From contig OY752148.1 of assembly GCA_963573315.1 (NCBI GenBank), forward strand, positions 859,263 through 923,262: a stretch of 64,000 bases of DNA, in the 5' to 3' direction. Below the pieces are notes generated by a model, which saw only the letters and a list, made by a program, of their open reading frames with translations, was not told where the DNA came from and ran no database searches. The DNA is from Entomortierella parvispora (Eukaryota > Mortierellomycota > Mortierellomycetes > Mortierellales > Mortierellaceae). Position numbers and translations under genes: made by a program. Positions 25,399 through 35,440 of the stretch are shown in pieces. Each line of letters opens with the position of its first letter. The first letter of the stretch is position 1.

Positions 25399-25684
25399 GA
25401 CAAAAGAATAAAGCTGAGGTGAAGGGGGTGTCACCAACGATTTCCTGTAAACAAAAAAAGTGTCCCCGTAGACGGACAACTATCCGAAGCGGGCGGGAGG
25501 CGGGGAAGGATTGGAAATGGCAAAAGAGTGGGGGCAAAGAGCCGAGGAAAAGTTTTGGGTACAGTCAGGGCTGGACAATGGCCACTACTGTGGGCATTAC
25601 TCTTTTTATTTGAGATGTTGTTACAATGAGTGAAAAAGAGAGAAAACAAAACATAAAATGTAGAAAGCTACTTTCACTGCTGCT

Positions 25685-28600
25685 TTAGAACTTGACGCCC
25701 AGCAAGCTCTTCTTCTTAGCCCCTCCCTTGGATGCAGATCCAGACTTGGCTGTGCCGTTGCTAGCCTTTGACTTCTTGCCCGCAATCTTGACAGATGACT
25801 TTGCCTTGTTCTTCTGGGCTGCCTCTTCGTCACTGCTATCCTCCTCTTCCGAGGACGACTCAAGCTCATCCATTTCTTCCTCATCCGAATCCATGTCCTG
25901 GTCTGCAGTCTTACCATTCGCCTGGCCATTGGTAGCAGTCGAAGCCGACGACTTGTCGATTGCCGAACCAATGGATCCCATTTTTTTGTTGGCCCGGCTC
26001 TGGGCTGTCAAATCACTGAGAGAGGCGAGGTTGGTCAGTCCATTCTTGGCCGAAATAGCCGACAGGGACATGGTCCTTGTTCCAAACATCCCAGGGAACG
26101 ACGGCGTGCTCATCAGGCCCTTGGGGGAGGCGGTAACATCTGGCTTGATAGAGGTCGCCCCGTTCGCGCCTTTGAGGCTCAGCACTCCGCTCAAGGCAGA
26201 AGAAGAGGTCATAGGAGGCTTGGTAGGCTCCGTCTCCTCGTCAGAATCAGAGTCCTCATCAGAATCCTCATCAGAATCCGAGCTGGTGCTGTCGGAATCG
26301 AGCATGGTTGGTTGCGGAAGGATAATGTCCTTGTTCAGAGCTGGTCGTTTGCGAATCAATGCTTCCTCTTCCTCTTCTTCCTCCTCCTCTGTTAGAACGC
26401 CCTCGTCCATAGGCATGTGGTAATCTTCAAAATCTGATCCCATGAAGGCTTCCACAATCGACTTTCTAGGTGTCCTCTTCACGGGTGGGGTGATGGGAGC
26501 GGGGGCAGGAACAGGCGCTGGAGGGGCCGCCGTCGTTTTGGGCTTTGATTCAGCCGCAGATGGCGTGGAAATGGCCAAACCAATAGGTGTCGACAGGCGA
26601 CTCGAGGCGGTCGAGGTTTTGGTCGATGACTTGGCTGCACCGACCATAGGAGGCATAGAAGGTGACTCTACGTCGTCTGAACCTTCACCGTCAACATCCG
26701 ACGAGTCGGACTGAGAGCTCGAGTCCGACTCCCGGCCAAAGGTTCGACTACCTCTGTCTGTCATTCTGTTCATCAATGGCGACGCAGGAAAAGGTGATCC
26801 AGCAGAGAGTGGATGAGGGGGAGCACCTCGAACGGGCTGGGTCCTTGTCTTTTCGGGGCTGAATTGGCGCTGTTCTTGCTTTCGTTTCATAAACTGCAAA
26901 ACTTCTTCCTCATCCTCTGCGGTTGCTGAGAGGCCATCGAGGAGTTCGATCCTTTCGGATCCTGCCGCTGACGAAGCTCCTTCCTTGATCTTTGGTGCCT
27001 GAGCGTCCTTGTTTGATTTGGAAGGGGACGATGGTGCAGTCTTCTCTGCCTTCGTCTTGGAGGCCGATGCCGGAGCTGTTTTTTCAGATTTTTCTACAGT
27101 CTTCTCTTCTGGAGCTGGTACGAGAGTCTCGACTTCTTTTTCCGACGCCTTGAATGCTGGTGTATCCTTTGCCTTCTTCGCAGTCTCAGCTTTGGTCATC
27201 TTTTCAACCTTCTCTGACTTTGCTTTCATGGACGAAGCAGGTGCGTCCTTGGGTTCGTCATCCGTTTCCAGATCCATAACAGTGACCTCCTCAGTTGAAA
27301 CGACATCCGATTTGCTGATCTGAGTTGCGGTACTGGCCTGGGCACGAAGCTCGGCCCTCTTGGCAGCACTCTCTCTCCTCTTGGCCAATTGAGCCTCATG
27401 TTTTTCTTCAGCCGTCAATGAAGCTACAGTTTGGAGGATATCAAAAAATCGATAGTAAGTATTACCATCGCCCAATATAGTAAATCGCAGATCCTTGTCG
27501 TTTGTTTTGCAAGCTCTTACCTGCTGCGTCCTTGGTAGCCTTTTGCTTTCTCGCCTCCAAATCTGTGCTGGCTCGGCGTGCTTGCTTCTTGGCCTCAGTT
27601 GCGGCAGCAGCTAGTTTCTTGTCCACAGTTGCAGCAGTGGCGAGGGCTTGAGCCATCTTGGACTTTCCGGCAACTGAAGTAGGGTGAGTCGAGTCGGCGT
27701 CCTCTACATGAAAAGAAGGTCGGGACAAATCCACTAGCGACTCTTTGCGCTTCTTGTTCTTGGTGGCCAAAGCCTCTAGCTCTTCATGCTCCACCTGTGC
27801 CTTGCGTTTGGCCGCATTTCCCAAAGCCTCGCTACGCTCTCTTTCTGCTTGCTCTAGTTGACGGAGAAGAACCTCCTCGTCGCTGGCAAGTACGGATGAT
27901 ACTACAGCAGGCTTGCTCTGAGGCGCCGGGATGACCTCTTCAGAGATTGCCACCTGCGACGTCTTTGCTGTTGATTGCTCTTCCTGGTCCTTGTGTTCGT
28001 CCTTCTTTTTCTTGTCAGCCTCCGCCTTGAGACGTTTCTTTTCGGCAGCATCGGCAGCTTTTTTCGCCTTGGTTTCCTCAGCTTGACGTTTCTTTTCCGC
28101 CGCCTTGGTTGCCCTTGCTTCTTCAGCGAGACGCTTCTTCTCCGCTGCCTGCTCAGTTTTCAGCTTCTTTGCTTCGGCCTTCGCCAGCTTTTCCTCTTCT
28201 TTGCGTTTAACTTCTGCGGCTTTCTCCTCTGCAGCCTTTTGTTTCGCCTCCTCCTTACGCGCCTCTTCCTCCTGTTGCGTTGCTTCTTGTTGCTTATCCT
28301 CCACAGCCTTCAAACGTTCCTCTTCCTGATGCTTGGTCTCCAGCTGTTTGGTTTCTTCAGCTTTCAGGCGCTCTTCCTGCGCTTTCCGTTTCTCCTCCTC
28401 CTCCTTGCGCTTAGCCTCCAGAGCTTTCTCCTCTTGCTTTCTCTTGGTCTCTAGTGCTTTTTCCTCCTGCGCTTTCCGCTTTTCCTCTTCTTTCCGCTTG
28501 ACTTCTTGCGCCTTTCCCTCCTGTGCTTTCTGCTTTTCTTCCTCCTTTCGCTTTTTCGCCTCGGCTATTGTCCGCTGGGCTTCCTCTGCACGAGCTTTCT

Positions 28601-29647
28601 CCTCTGCCTGTGCCTTTGCTTCAGCTTCCGCTTTGGCCTTGGCTTCAGATGCACGCTTTTTTTCCTCGGCAGCCTTCGAAGCCTTAGTTTCTTTTGCGGC
28701 TTTGGCTGGGGCCTCAATTGATGGTGGTGCAGATGAGGTTGTCGTGTGAGTCCTGTCCTCGCTCTTGCCTGCGGCCACAGACTTCTTGCTCTGGGCACCG
28801 GTAGTCGCTTCCTTGGCATCCGATTGTGCGGCGGCCTTCTGGCTCAAGTCCACAGCAGTGACCATCTCCTTAACCTTTCCTTTGCCTTTGGCTGAGGTCT
28901 GTGAGGCCTTCAACTTTGCAACGGCTTCGGCAATCGAGGGGTTGGACATTAGAGAGGAAGAAGACGAGGACTCCATAGCAGCGTTTTGGGAGAGTGGTGG
29001 CGTAATGAGAGTGGTGGCTGGTGCTGCGGCAGCAGTTACTGGAGTGACAGAACCAGAGGCATTCTCGTGTTGGGCCTTCATCTTTTTCCTATTACGTTTC
29101 TGCGCGTTTTTCGACAGGATGGGGGAGGAAGGGACGGGAGACACTCCTGATACCTCGGTGGAGGCTACGGTAGTGGTGATGGGGGAAGCAGTCGTTGCCA
29201 AGTGCTCCGATTTCCGTTTGGAGGGGACTGCGGCGGGAGCGGTGCTGTGTACATGAGCAATGCCAGAATGGATCTCGGGGCAGAGGACCTTGACCATATC
29301 TACGCCATCAAAGACATCCCCTACGGTATCCTCATCATCCAGATCGCAGTCGTTTCGATCCTGCAGCTTGAAGGCGGTGAGGGGCACACTAATGACAGAG
29401 AAAGAAAAAGAAAGTGCGTTGTGGGGTTTGTGGCCGGTCAGAGGTTGAATAGAGCAGGGGCAACAATAAAGAACGCTCTCGCCGACAAGAATTTTTCTTA
29501 CGCGCTATCTCCATAGATCTTTTGGTGCTTTGTCTTGATGTTTTCCCTGAGCTCTTGGATGCTGATGTTTCCCTCGGCCAGGGTCAGAAAGCGAGTGCCA
29601 TTGTTGATCAGCACTTGAAGACGGAATTTTGATTTGGGACCCGACAT
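25685..29647 (-). CDS. Net1/Dnt1-like nucleolar protein (Cdc14-regulator family N-terminal domain)
   Basis: Exons on the minus strand: 29647-29502, 29388-27521, 27423-25685, giving 1,250 residues. The N-terminal domain (about residues 1-85) starts with FRLQVLI and TRFLTLAEG, then, across the first intron, LQDRNDCDLDDEDTVGDVFD and MVKVL. This matches the pattern LQD-x3-CDLD-x4-V-DVF of the Net1/Tof2/Dnt1 N-terminal domain. In yeasts these proteins hold Cdc14 phosphatase in the nucleolus and support rDNA silencing. A long lysine/glutamate/alanine coiled coil follows (about 28700-27960), then serine-rich linkers, an RTPRKS site, acidic serine clusters like CK2 substrates (DSDSTSSDSDEDSD), and a basic C-terminus. 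The coiled coil is not typical of yeast Net1. Whether it binds Cdc14 is inference. Convergent with the sacsin-like copy B gene, 286 bases apart. Confidence 0.72.
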
Positions 29648-29989
29648 GGTTGCTCCTCGTGGATGTGATGTACGGGTAGAATTAAGGAGTGATTGAAATG
29701 ACAATGATAGTGCCGAACGGCTCAAGAGAAAGGAGCAACCAAAGAAAAATAGAAAAAAAGAGCAACGATGGGCTGACACACGACAAGAGGACCAACCAAC
29801 CGAACAAGAAAAAGGTAGGAGGGGAAAGGAGATGACAGCGAAGATCAATGGATGATACGTAGATGTAGATGGAGGTGGAGTTTGTACGCTGGAGGTCTCA
29901 CGGAGAGGAAACACACAAGAGAAAAAAAAAGAAAAAAGCCACCAAAGTGAGAAAGAGAGATGGATTTGGTGGCGTGTGCTTCTTTCGAC

Positions 29990-30028
<39 letters not shown>

Positions 30029-30464
30029 GGTCGGTCGGTCGGTCTGTCGGTCTGTCGGTCTGTCTGTGGACTGCACTGCAGAGCAAACACCGTACCACGA
30101 CCCATCATTCCCATGAACAAATAAACAGGGATCGGGTCGACCAGCTCTGCACCATCGGCTCTCTTCAAGAAAGAGCCGCCCCAAAGTTGATACAAGCTTT
30201 TATCTTCGCAGCAGTGTTTAACGAAATGCATTTTTTATGGGAAGAATTGAATAGAAACGCTACAAAATGGGATCAATGGTACAAGAAATGAAAAATAAAC
30301 AAATGAAAGGAAACGAACAAGAGAGGAAGGAGCTTTTGACATCCGACATGGTTACCATACCGATAAAACGAAGGTATGGAAATGTCTCTCCAAACGAAAT
30401 CCTTTGGCTGCGACGTTGAGAAGAGGAAAGGGGAAGATTATTAAACAAGCTGGGTGTTGAATAT
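29648..30464. other. Promoter/5' region of the Net1-like gene and 3' region of NHP2
   Basis: Holds a tetranucleotide microsatellite (29991-30067) and A-rich sequence. Reading frames here are repeat translations of little value. Confidence 0.5.
29991..30067. repeat. Compound tetranucleotide microsatellite (TCTG)n(TCGG)n
   Basis: About nine TCTG/TGTC units, then several TCGG units and alternating TCTG/TCGG units over 77 bases. It lies about 345 bases upstream of the Net1-like start codon. Confidence 0.95.
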
Positions 30465-31523
30465 TTAATAGGTAATAGCCTCATCCTATGGTTAAGAGAG
30501 CATCAAAAAAAAAAGCAATCAAAGTTAGAAAACAAAAACTGAAAAACGCGACGCATCGTCAACTCAAGCCATACAGCGACACAAAGCGATGAAGCCAAAG
30601 CGCGACATTAAACAAAAAAACACACAAAAATACGTACCATCTCCTTAACCTTGGCGTAGCACTCATCGTAAAGCTCCTTGTAGTCCTTGGCACCATCCAT
30701 ATCCTTCTTCTTTCCACCGAGGACGACCATGACGCAGGAAGTGGGACGCTTGGTCGATCCTGCAGTGCCGAGATCCTCCTTGGAGGGCAAGAAGACGTAT
30801 GGGACATCGTTCTCCTCGCACAAGACGGGGACGTGCGTGATCACATCAATGGGGGAAATATCGCCAGCAATCAAGACCAAGCCCTTCTCGCCCTTGCGGA
30901 GACCCTTCACGACCTCCTTGACACCACGCTTAACGTGCTTGGCCTTGGCAGCTATTGGGTTTTGTTTTCCAGATCAGGCAAAAGTTTCATGATGGTTGAG
31001 ATAGTCGAGTGACGTTGACAGGGTTGGTCCAACGAGCCAGTTTTGGTCGAGTATGTCGAGATGAGGTGGATCAGGTGGATCAATTGGATCAATAGGATCA
31101 GTTGAAGCGAACAACGATAGTCATATAGTCAGAGAACGAAATATCGATAGTAGACAAGAGAGATTGATCAAGGCAGAGGAGATAAGGAACAGAGAAAGAA
31201 AGAGGGTGTTTGTTAGTTGACTGATCGCACTCATTGAGAAGCTTTGCATTCACAAAATAACAAAGGTCTTGTCAAGCATCATTAGCTATGACTAGATGGG
31301 GACTGACGTCCAAACCAACAGAGCACATACCCTTCTTGACAGTCTTCAAGAGCTTCTTGGTCAACTTGTCAGCGGCCAAGGGAGCAGCAATGGGGGAGAC
31401 ATCCACAACACGGGCAGGGGTATCGACCTCCATGTCAGAGTCGTTGCCGGAGGCAGCGACCTTCTCGACCTTCTCGGACTTGTCAGACTTCTTCTCCTTC
31501 TTTTCCTTTCTTTCCTTGGCCAT
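30465..31523 (-). CDS. NHP2: NHP2, H/ACA snoRNP protein (L7Ae family)
   Basis: Exons on the minus strand: 31523-31331, 30951-30638, 30485-30465, encoding 175 residues. The first 60 residues are lysine/glutamate-rich. The L7Ae/eL8-type RNA-binding fold follows: HVKRGVKEVVKGLRKGEKGL, then LIAGDISPIDVITHVPVLCE, VPYVFLPSKEDLG and the STKRPTSCVMV segment. NHP2 binds H/ACA guide RNAs with Cbf5, Nop10 and Gar1, and is required for rRNA and snRNA pseudouridylation. The GDISPxDVITH motif favours NHP2 over the C/D protein Snu13. The last exon is only 21 bases (DEAITY plus stop). It is supported by the strong donor GTACGT at 30637, a CCATAG acceptor at 30486-30491 and phase agreement, but is less certain than the rest. 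A 379-base first intron separates the basic N-terminus from the fold. Confidence 0.9.
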
Positions 31524-31667
31524 TGTGGGATATATGTGATGTGAAGGGGGTGGGATGGGGTGAATGGATGGATGTGCACTGATGCCCTTCTTGCGAAAAA
31601 AGAAAAAAAAAGGCGTGGCGACCAAAACAACCAAAACACATCTAAGCCACATAAGTGACTCGCTTCT

Positions 31668-31679
31668 GGTCATGTGACC
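31668..31679. promoter_or_regulatory. Palindromic E-box-like site between NHP2 and the initiator tRNA
   Basis: GGTCATGTGACC has 5-base inverted arms around TG and lies 145 bases upstream of the NHP2 start. It resembles a CAnnTG element for bHLH factors. No binding evidence. Confidence 0.25.
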
Positions 31680-31736
31680 GTCCAACGAATTGTGGGATAT
31701 TATTGAACCGACAAAATTAATCGACATCTGGCAACA

Positions 31737-31808
31737 AGCAAAGTCGCCCAGAGGAAGAGCGCTGGGCTCATAACCCAGAGGTCGGTGGATCGAAACCACC
31801 CTTTGCTA
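31737..31808 (+). tRNA. Initiator tRNA-Met (CAT)
   Basis: 72 bases that fold into a full cloverleaf: acceptor stem AGCAAAG with CTTTGCT, discriminator A, anticodon stem CTGGG with CCCAG around the loop CTCATAA, and T-arm GGTGG with CCACC. The T loop reads ATCGAAA instead of TTCnAnn, and the first pair is A-T. Both are hallmarks of eukaryotic initiator tRNA. No intron. TTTTT at 31811-31815 is the RNA polymerase III terminator. Confidence 0.97.
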
Positions 31809-31810
31809 CA

Positions 31811-31815
31811 TTTTT
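31811..31815 (+). terminator. RNA polymerase III T-run terminator of the tRNA
   Basis: Five consecutive T residues start two bases after the tRNA discriminator base. Confidence 0.8.
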
Positions 31816-33171
31816 GCTTCGGCTGGGACTCCGTTTTTTGTTCGTTGGAAGGATCCTCTCCTCTGCGTCTCCGCCGACTTGATAGTTTTTAGTTAGCAGA
31901 CGCCTTCTTTTTGGATTCCCTGCCTACCGACCTCTGTGATGGCAGTACGATAGGTAAATGGGAGAGAATTCTCTCTCGTTCTTGCTTTCTTGTTTGCTCA
32001 GCGTTGGGTCGTAAACGTGCTGTTGCATCAAGCTTTCATGGTGATTCGCAGCGCTCTTAGAGATCTTGCCCTCTGCATTCTTCTTCGGGTCGACTCTTGG
32101 CCAACTGGGTCCCTCCAGTTACTGTCCTCGATCTGAATACTGTGGCACTGGTTTTTCTTCGGTGTTACTCTAGAGTTGCACTCGCGATCCAGGACAAGGC
32201 AATCCTGTCCGCTACCAATTTATTACCAAGGGAGTCCAAGGTGTGCATTCCCATGTAGTGTCGACTAAACGTGGATGGACTGCGCTGACATAGGCCCGCT
32301 TACCCTTGAGACGGCGAACGAGAGCCTTGGCAACAAGATCATGGAAAACTTGGATCGGGTGTAAAGAACAGCCTTGACAGTTGACTAGATCCAAGTTGCT
32401 CCTCAGGAACAGAAAGTTCATGCAGCGCAGCGTGGATTTTTGAGGTAGGTTTTTTTTCTCTCTAGTTATTGTGGCTAGCTCTCTCATATAAATCTTCCTC
32501 TAGAGAAATACTGCTCACCGTATCTCGTTACCTGACCAGAACAATTCTCGAAGACTGAGAATCCTTCAGCCGATCTAAAGCATTAAAGTAAGAAAAAATG
32601 TCTCGGATAGTTGCTTCTTGACTCTATTAGAGTCTAGTGACCTTCGGCGTTGCAGATCAGCAGGTGCGAAGACTGTCAACCACTGAGTACATGCCTGCGT
32701 TGTTCAAGTCGCCGAGATCAAATTACAGAGGTTCAGTTAAAACCCCCTCCTCATCCGCTACAGTGTCAAAGAGGAGGAAGAATAAGAACAGGAAGAAAGG
32801 ATGAACAGGTGAGATTTACAGCAAGATCATTAGGGAGGGGAAAGCATTAAAACATTTTGTTCTTGAGGTTTCGTAAATATGTTAGAGGATCAAGGGGAAG
32901 CTTCAGATTGAGTGAAGATGATGGTGCTGTTGAAGGTAACGATCAAAATAAGAATGATCTCTCGGCCTTTGAAGAAAGGAACTGCGAACTTTTCTACCGA
33001 ACGCGTCGCGAAAGCAGGAGCTTACGAGAGACCCTTAACGAACGAGAGGATCAGCCCCTTAACAAACCTTCCGCGTCTTCCTGCGAAAGCCCGGTCGATC
33101 TTCGTCGGACATTTCCGCGCCATCACGTCAATTTCACTCCACGCCCTCTCCATTCCTCCATCCTCAAAATC
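31816..33171. other. Region without a recognised gene between tRNA-iMet and the COX subunit gene
   Basis: About 1.36 kb. Short frames on both strands show no family likeness. The right end, from about 33100, is the C-rich leader of the gene at 33172. Confidence 0.5.
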
Positions 33172-33778
33172 ATGAACGCCGCCATCTTTGCCCGTACCGG
33201 CATTCGTGCCCGCGCCACCATCGGTGCTACCCCCATGCGTTCCGGCGCCTACCACTTTTCCAACGAGAAGGGCAAGGTAATCACGCGGACGACGAGTCCT
33301 TTCCGATAAATGCTTGTCACGGAAACGGAGAACGGACCTCCTCCTTCGGACATTGTACTGGAAAGAGCAAAAGACGCGGACGACTTTTGCTTAATGATGG
33401 ATGTCCCTGTTCTCTCTGAAGTTTCTGACAGTAAAGGAGGTTGCAATGGAGACAATGAGATGGGAAGGAGCATGTTTTCTGGCCAGTTTCCATCTCTCAG
33501 TGCCTTAAAATCATCAACCACTACTGTCAGTGCGCTGGTGGTCAATGTCCTTCCGACCGGCAGCCCACCTTTTCCGCCCACTCACTCACTGACTCACTCT
33601 GTTCGTTTGGATTTCTTGCCTTTGAACAAAAAAAAATGCCTCTCTTTTCCAGAACATCCCCTTCTCCACCAAGAACAAGCCCGCTCTCGCTTTCGGAGTT
33701 GTTGCCTATCTTGGAACTGGCTTTTTCCTCCCCTTCGTTGCTGGATACTGGCAGGCCTACAAGGCTGGACGCGTTTAA
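33172..33778 (+). CDS. Cytochrome c oxidase subunit VIIc-type protein (yeast Cox8 family)
   Basis: Exons 33172-33276 and 33653-33778 give 76 residues. The N-terminus is arginine/alanine-rich without acidic residues (a mitochondrial presequence). The mature part reads HFSNEKGKNIPFSTKNKPAL, then a membrane helix GVVAYLGTGFFLPFVAGYW. The G-xN-PF--xNK pattern followed by one helix with GxGFxxPF is that of COX7C/Cox8, a small nuclear-encoded subunit of complex IV in the inner mitochondrial membrane. The length fits the family (yeast Cox8 precursor 78 residues). The 376-base intron falls between lysine and asparagine of the conserved GKN motif, in phase 0, with GTAATC donor and TTTTCCAG acceptor. 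Confidence 0.9.
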
Positions 33779-34117
33779 ATGAACCAGAGTTCACCAATAT
33801 AGCCAATTCAACCCTTGAGAACATGTTTAGACGCTGCCCACCTGAATCCTTCCCCCCCGCCCTCCAGGACCTTTAGATAAGCTTGTTCCAATGGATAAAC
33901 AGAGGAAGGGGGGTGAAAAGAACTGACTTGCGCGCCCCAACTCCGTCAGGTCTTTTGTCCAAAATTAAAAATAATATTGCCCAGTTGCATGTTACCCATG
34001 CCAATAATGTTGCCAGAAGCGATCGCGTTTATTTTCACATTTGGAACAGGTAGCAAAAGAAAAAGAAAAACAACCAGCGAGACAGTGGTCAAACAGGTGG
34101 GTGAAGACTGAGGGGTT
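33779..34117. other. 3' regions of two convergent genes
   Basis: 339 bases between the stops of the COX subunit gene and the KH-domain gene. AT-rich in the middle. No coding signal. Confidence 0.6.
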
Positions 34118-35440
34118 TTACTGGCGCGCCTTCTCGCTCTCAAGTCGAGAGTACAGAAGGTAGACTGCCATCTGGTTGGATTCAGGTGTTCCCGTGATCG
34201 TTACCAAACGTTCGTTGCCGGAGCTTGGTGCCTCGGCAATCTTGATGTGTGATCCCGAGGTTTGACGGATCTCGTTAATCTTGGAGCCCCCCTTTCCAAT
34301 AACACTGCCAACCATGTCGTTGGGGATAAAGATCTGCTGGGCCTGCGTCATTGCTCCAGGGCCACCTCCGCTTCCCGAGGGCACCGGCATGTAGTCCTGG
34401 CCATAACCACCGTGGTGACCACCGCCATGGCCATGGGAGGGATAACCACCGCCACCTCCATAATAAGAGTTTCCGCCATAGCCTCCGTGCCCACCCATAG
34501 GGCCAGAATTGCCGTAACCTCCACGGGCCATAGGTCTGTAGGGCACGGTCACATTACGGTCGCGATCGTTTCCAGACTGAAGTACCAACCCAACATGGTA
34601 AACTGCAATATGGATGGCATCAGGAACACCGGTAATAGTGATGGTACGCTCAGTAGATCCTGGCAACATGTCCTCAGACGCCACCAAACGAGCGCCAGAG
34701 GCTTCTTGGATCTCCTTGATTTTCGACCCTCCTTTGCCAATAACGGAACCCATGCGATGATGCGATACCAAGAGGCGGATGGCGATCGTTTCCGTATCCG
34801 GCGTTGCATCGGGCTCTAATTGCTCGACAATTGTCTTTTGAGCGACCAACGAGTACGCCTGTTACGAAAGAGGGATGCACAAAGTGTTAGATACTGTCCC
34901 CTGTCCGATACCATATGGTGGAGTAATGGAGCGCGAAAGAAATGCTTACCTTGGCAACAGTGTCCAAGGGTCCAGAGACTGTGAGAACGCGCTCGGTAGC
35001 TCCAGGGACCATCTCGGAGATAGTAACTTTTGCTCCAGACTGCTCACGAATGTCCTTGACATTCTTTCCGCCCTTTCCAATAATCACTCCAGCGTCCTTG
35101 GTTGACACCAATGATCGCATTGCAGTGGGAGGAGGCAGATCGCTATCTTCATCCGCTTCCTTCATTCGAACTACCATTCATGGCAAAAAGCGGCCGGCAT
35201 TTAACAACAGCACTACACAAGTAAACAACAAAGAGGAATATTCCAAAAAGCGAGGCACTTACTGTCCTCAGAAGTTCGACGCTTGTTCAGGGGTCGGTCG
35301 GATGTGGCAGAAGTGGAGTCAGGTACTGCAGCGCGTTTATGGCGACGGCTCTCGGCATCAGAGTCGTGGTCAGAGTCATCAAGACCTCTCTTTTCGTTCT
35401 TCTCGGACCGGGTGATGGCGTCGGTTTCGGACATGTTCAT
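34118..35440 (-). CDS. Three-KH-domain RNA-binding protein (PCBP/hnRNP K-like; yeast Pbp2/Hek2, fission yeast Rnc1 group)
   Basis: Exons on the minus strand: 35440-35263, 35170-34950, 34858-34118, giving 379 residues. Three KH domains each carry the GKGG RNA-gripping loop: KH1 from about residue 78 (VIIGKGGKNVKDI, loop 91-94), KH2 from about 158 (loop 174-177, followed by SKIKEI) and KH3 in the last 77 residues (SVIGKGGSKINEI). Two KH domains close together, a glycine/tyrosine-rich linker (YGGNSYYGGGGGYPSHGHGG), then a separate KH3 is the poly(C)-binding protein layout. Such proteins bind C-rich single strands and regulate mRNA stability and translation. The first 60 residues are basic/acidic, with a likely nuclear signal (RRHKRAA, NKRR). 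Two in-frame ATGs lie six bases apart (35440 and 35434); the first was taken. Confidence 0.92.

Noticed and set aside
27975-28749. Long leucine/phenylalanine/serine-rich plus-strand frames opposite the Net1-like coiled coil
   Set aside because: They are antisense shadows of Lys/Glu/Ala codons, not membrane proteins.
29845-30231. Frames encoding DRQT or SVCL repeats
   Set aside because: They are translations of the tetranucleotide microsatellite and lack any other support.
30952-31330. Possible C/D snoRNA in the first NHP2 intron (ATGATG and several CTGA motifs)
   Set aside because: The C-box-like match is incomplete and no terminal stem pairs the putative C and D boxes.
32212-32487. Minus-strand frame containing HDLVAKALVRRLKGKRAYVSA, protein-like in look
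   Set aside because: Isolated 91-residue frame with no start context, splice partners or recognised family. I could not extend it into a gene.
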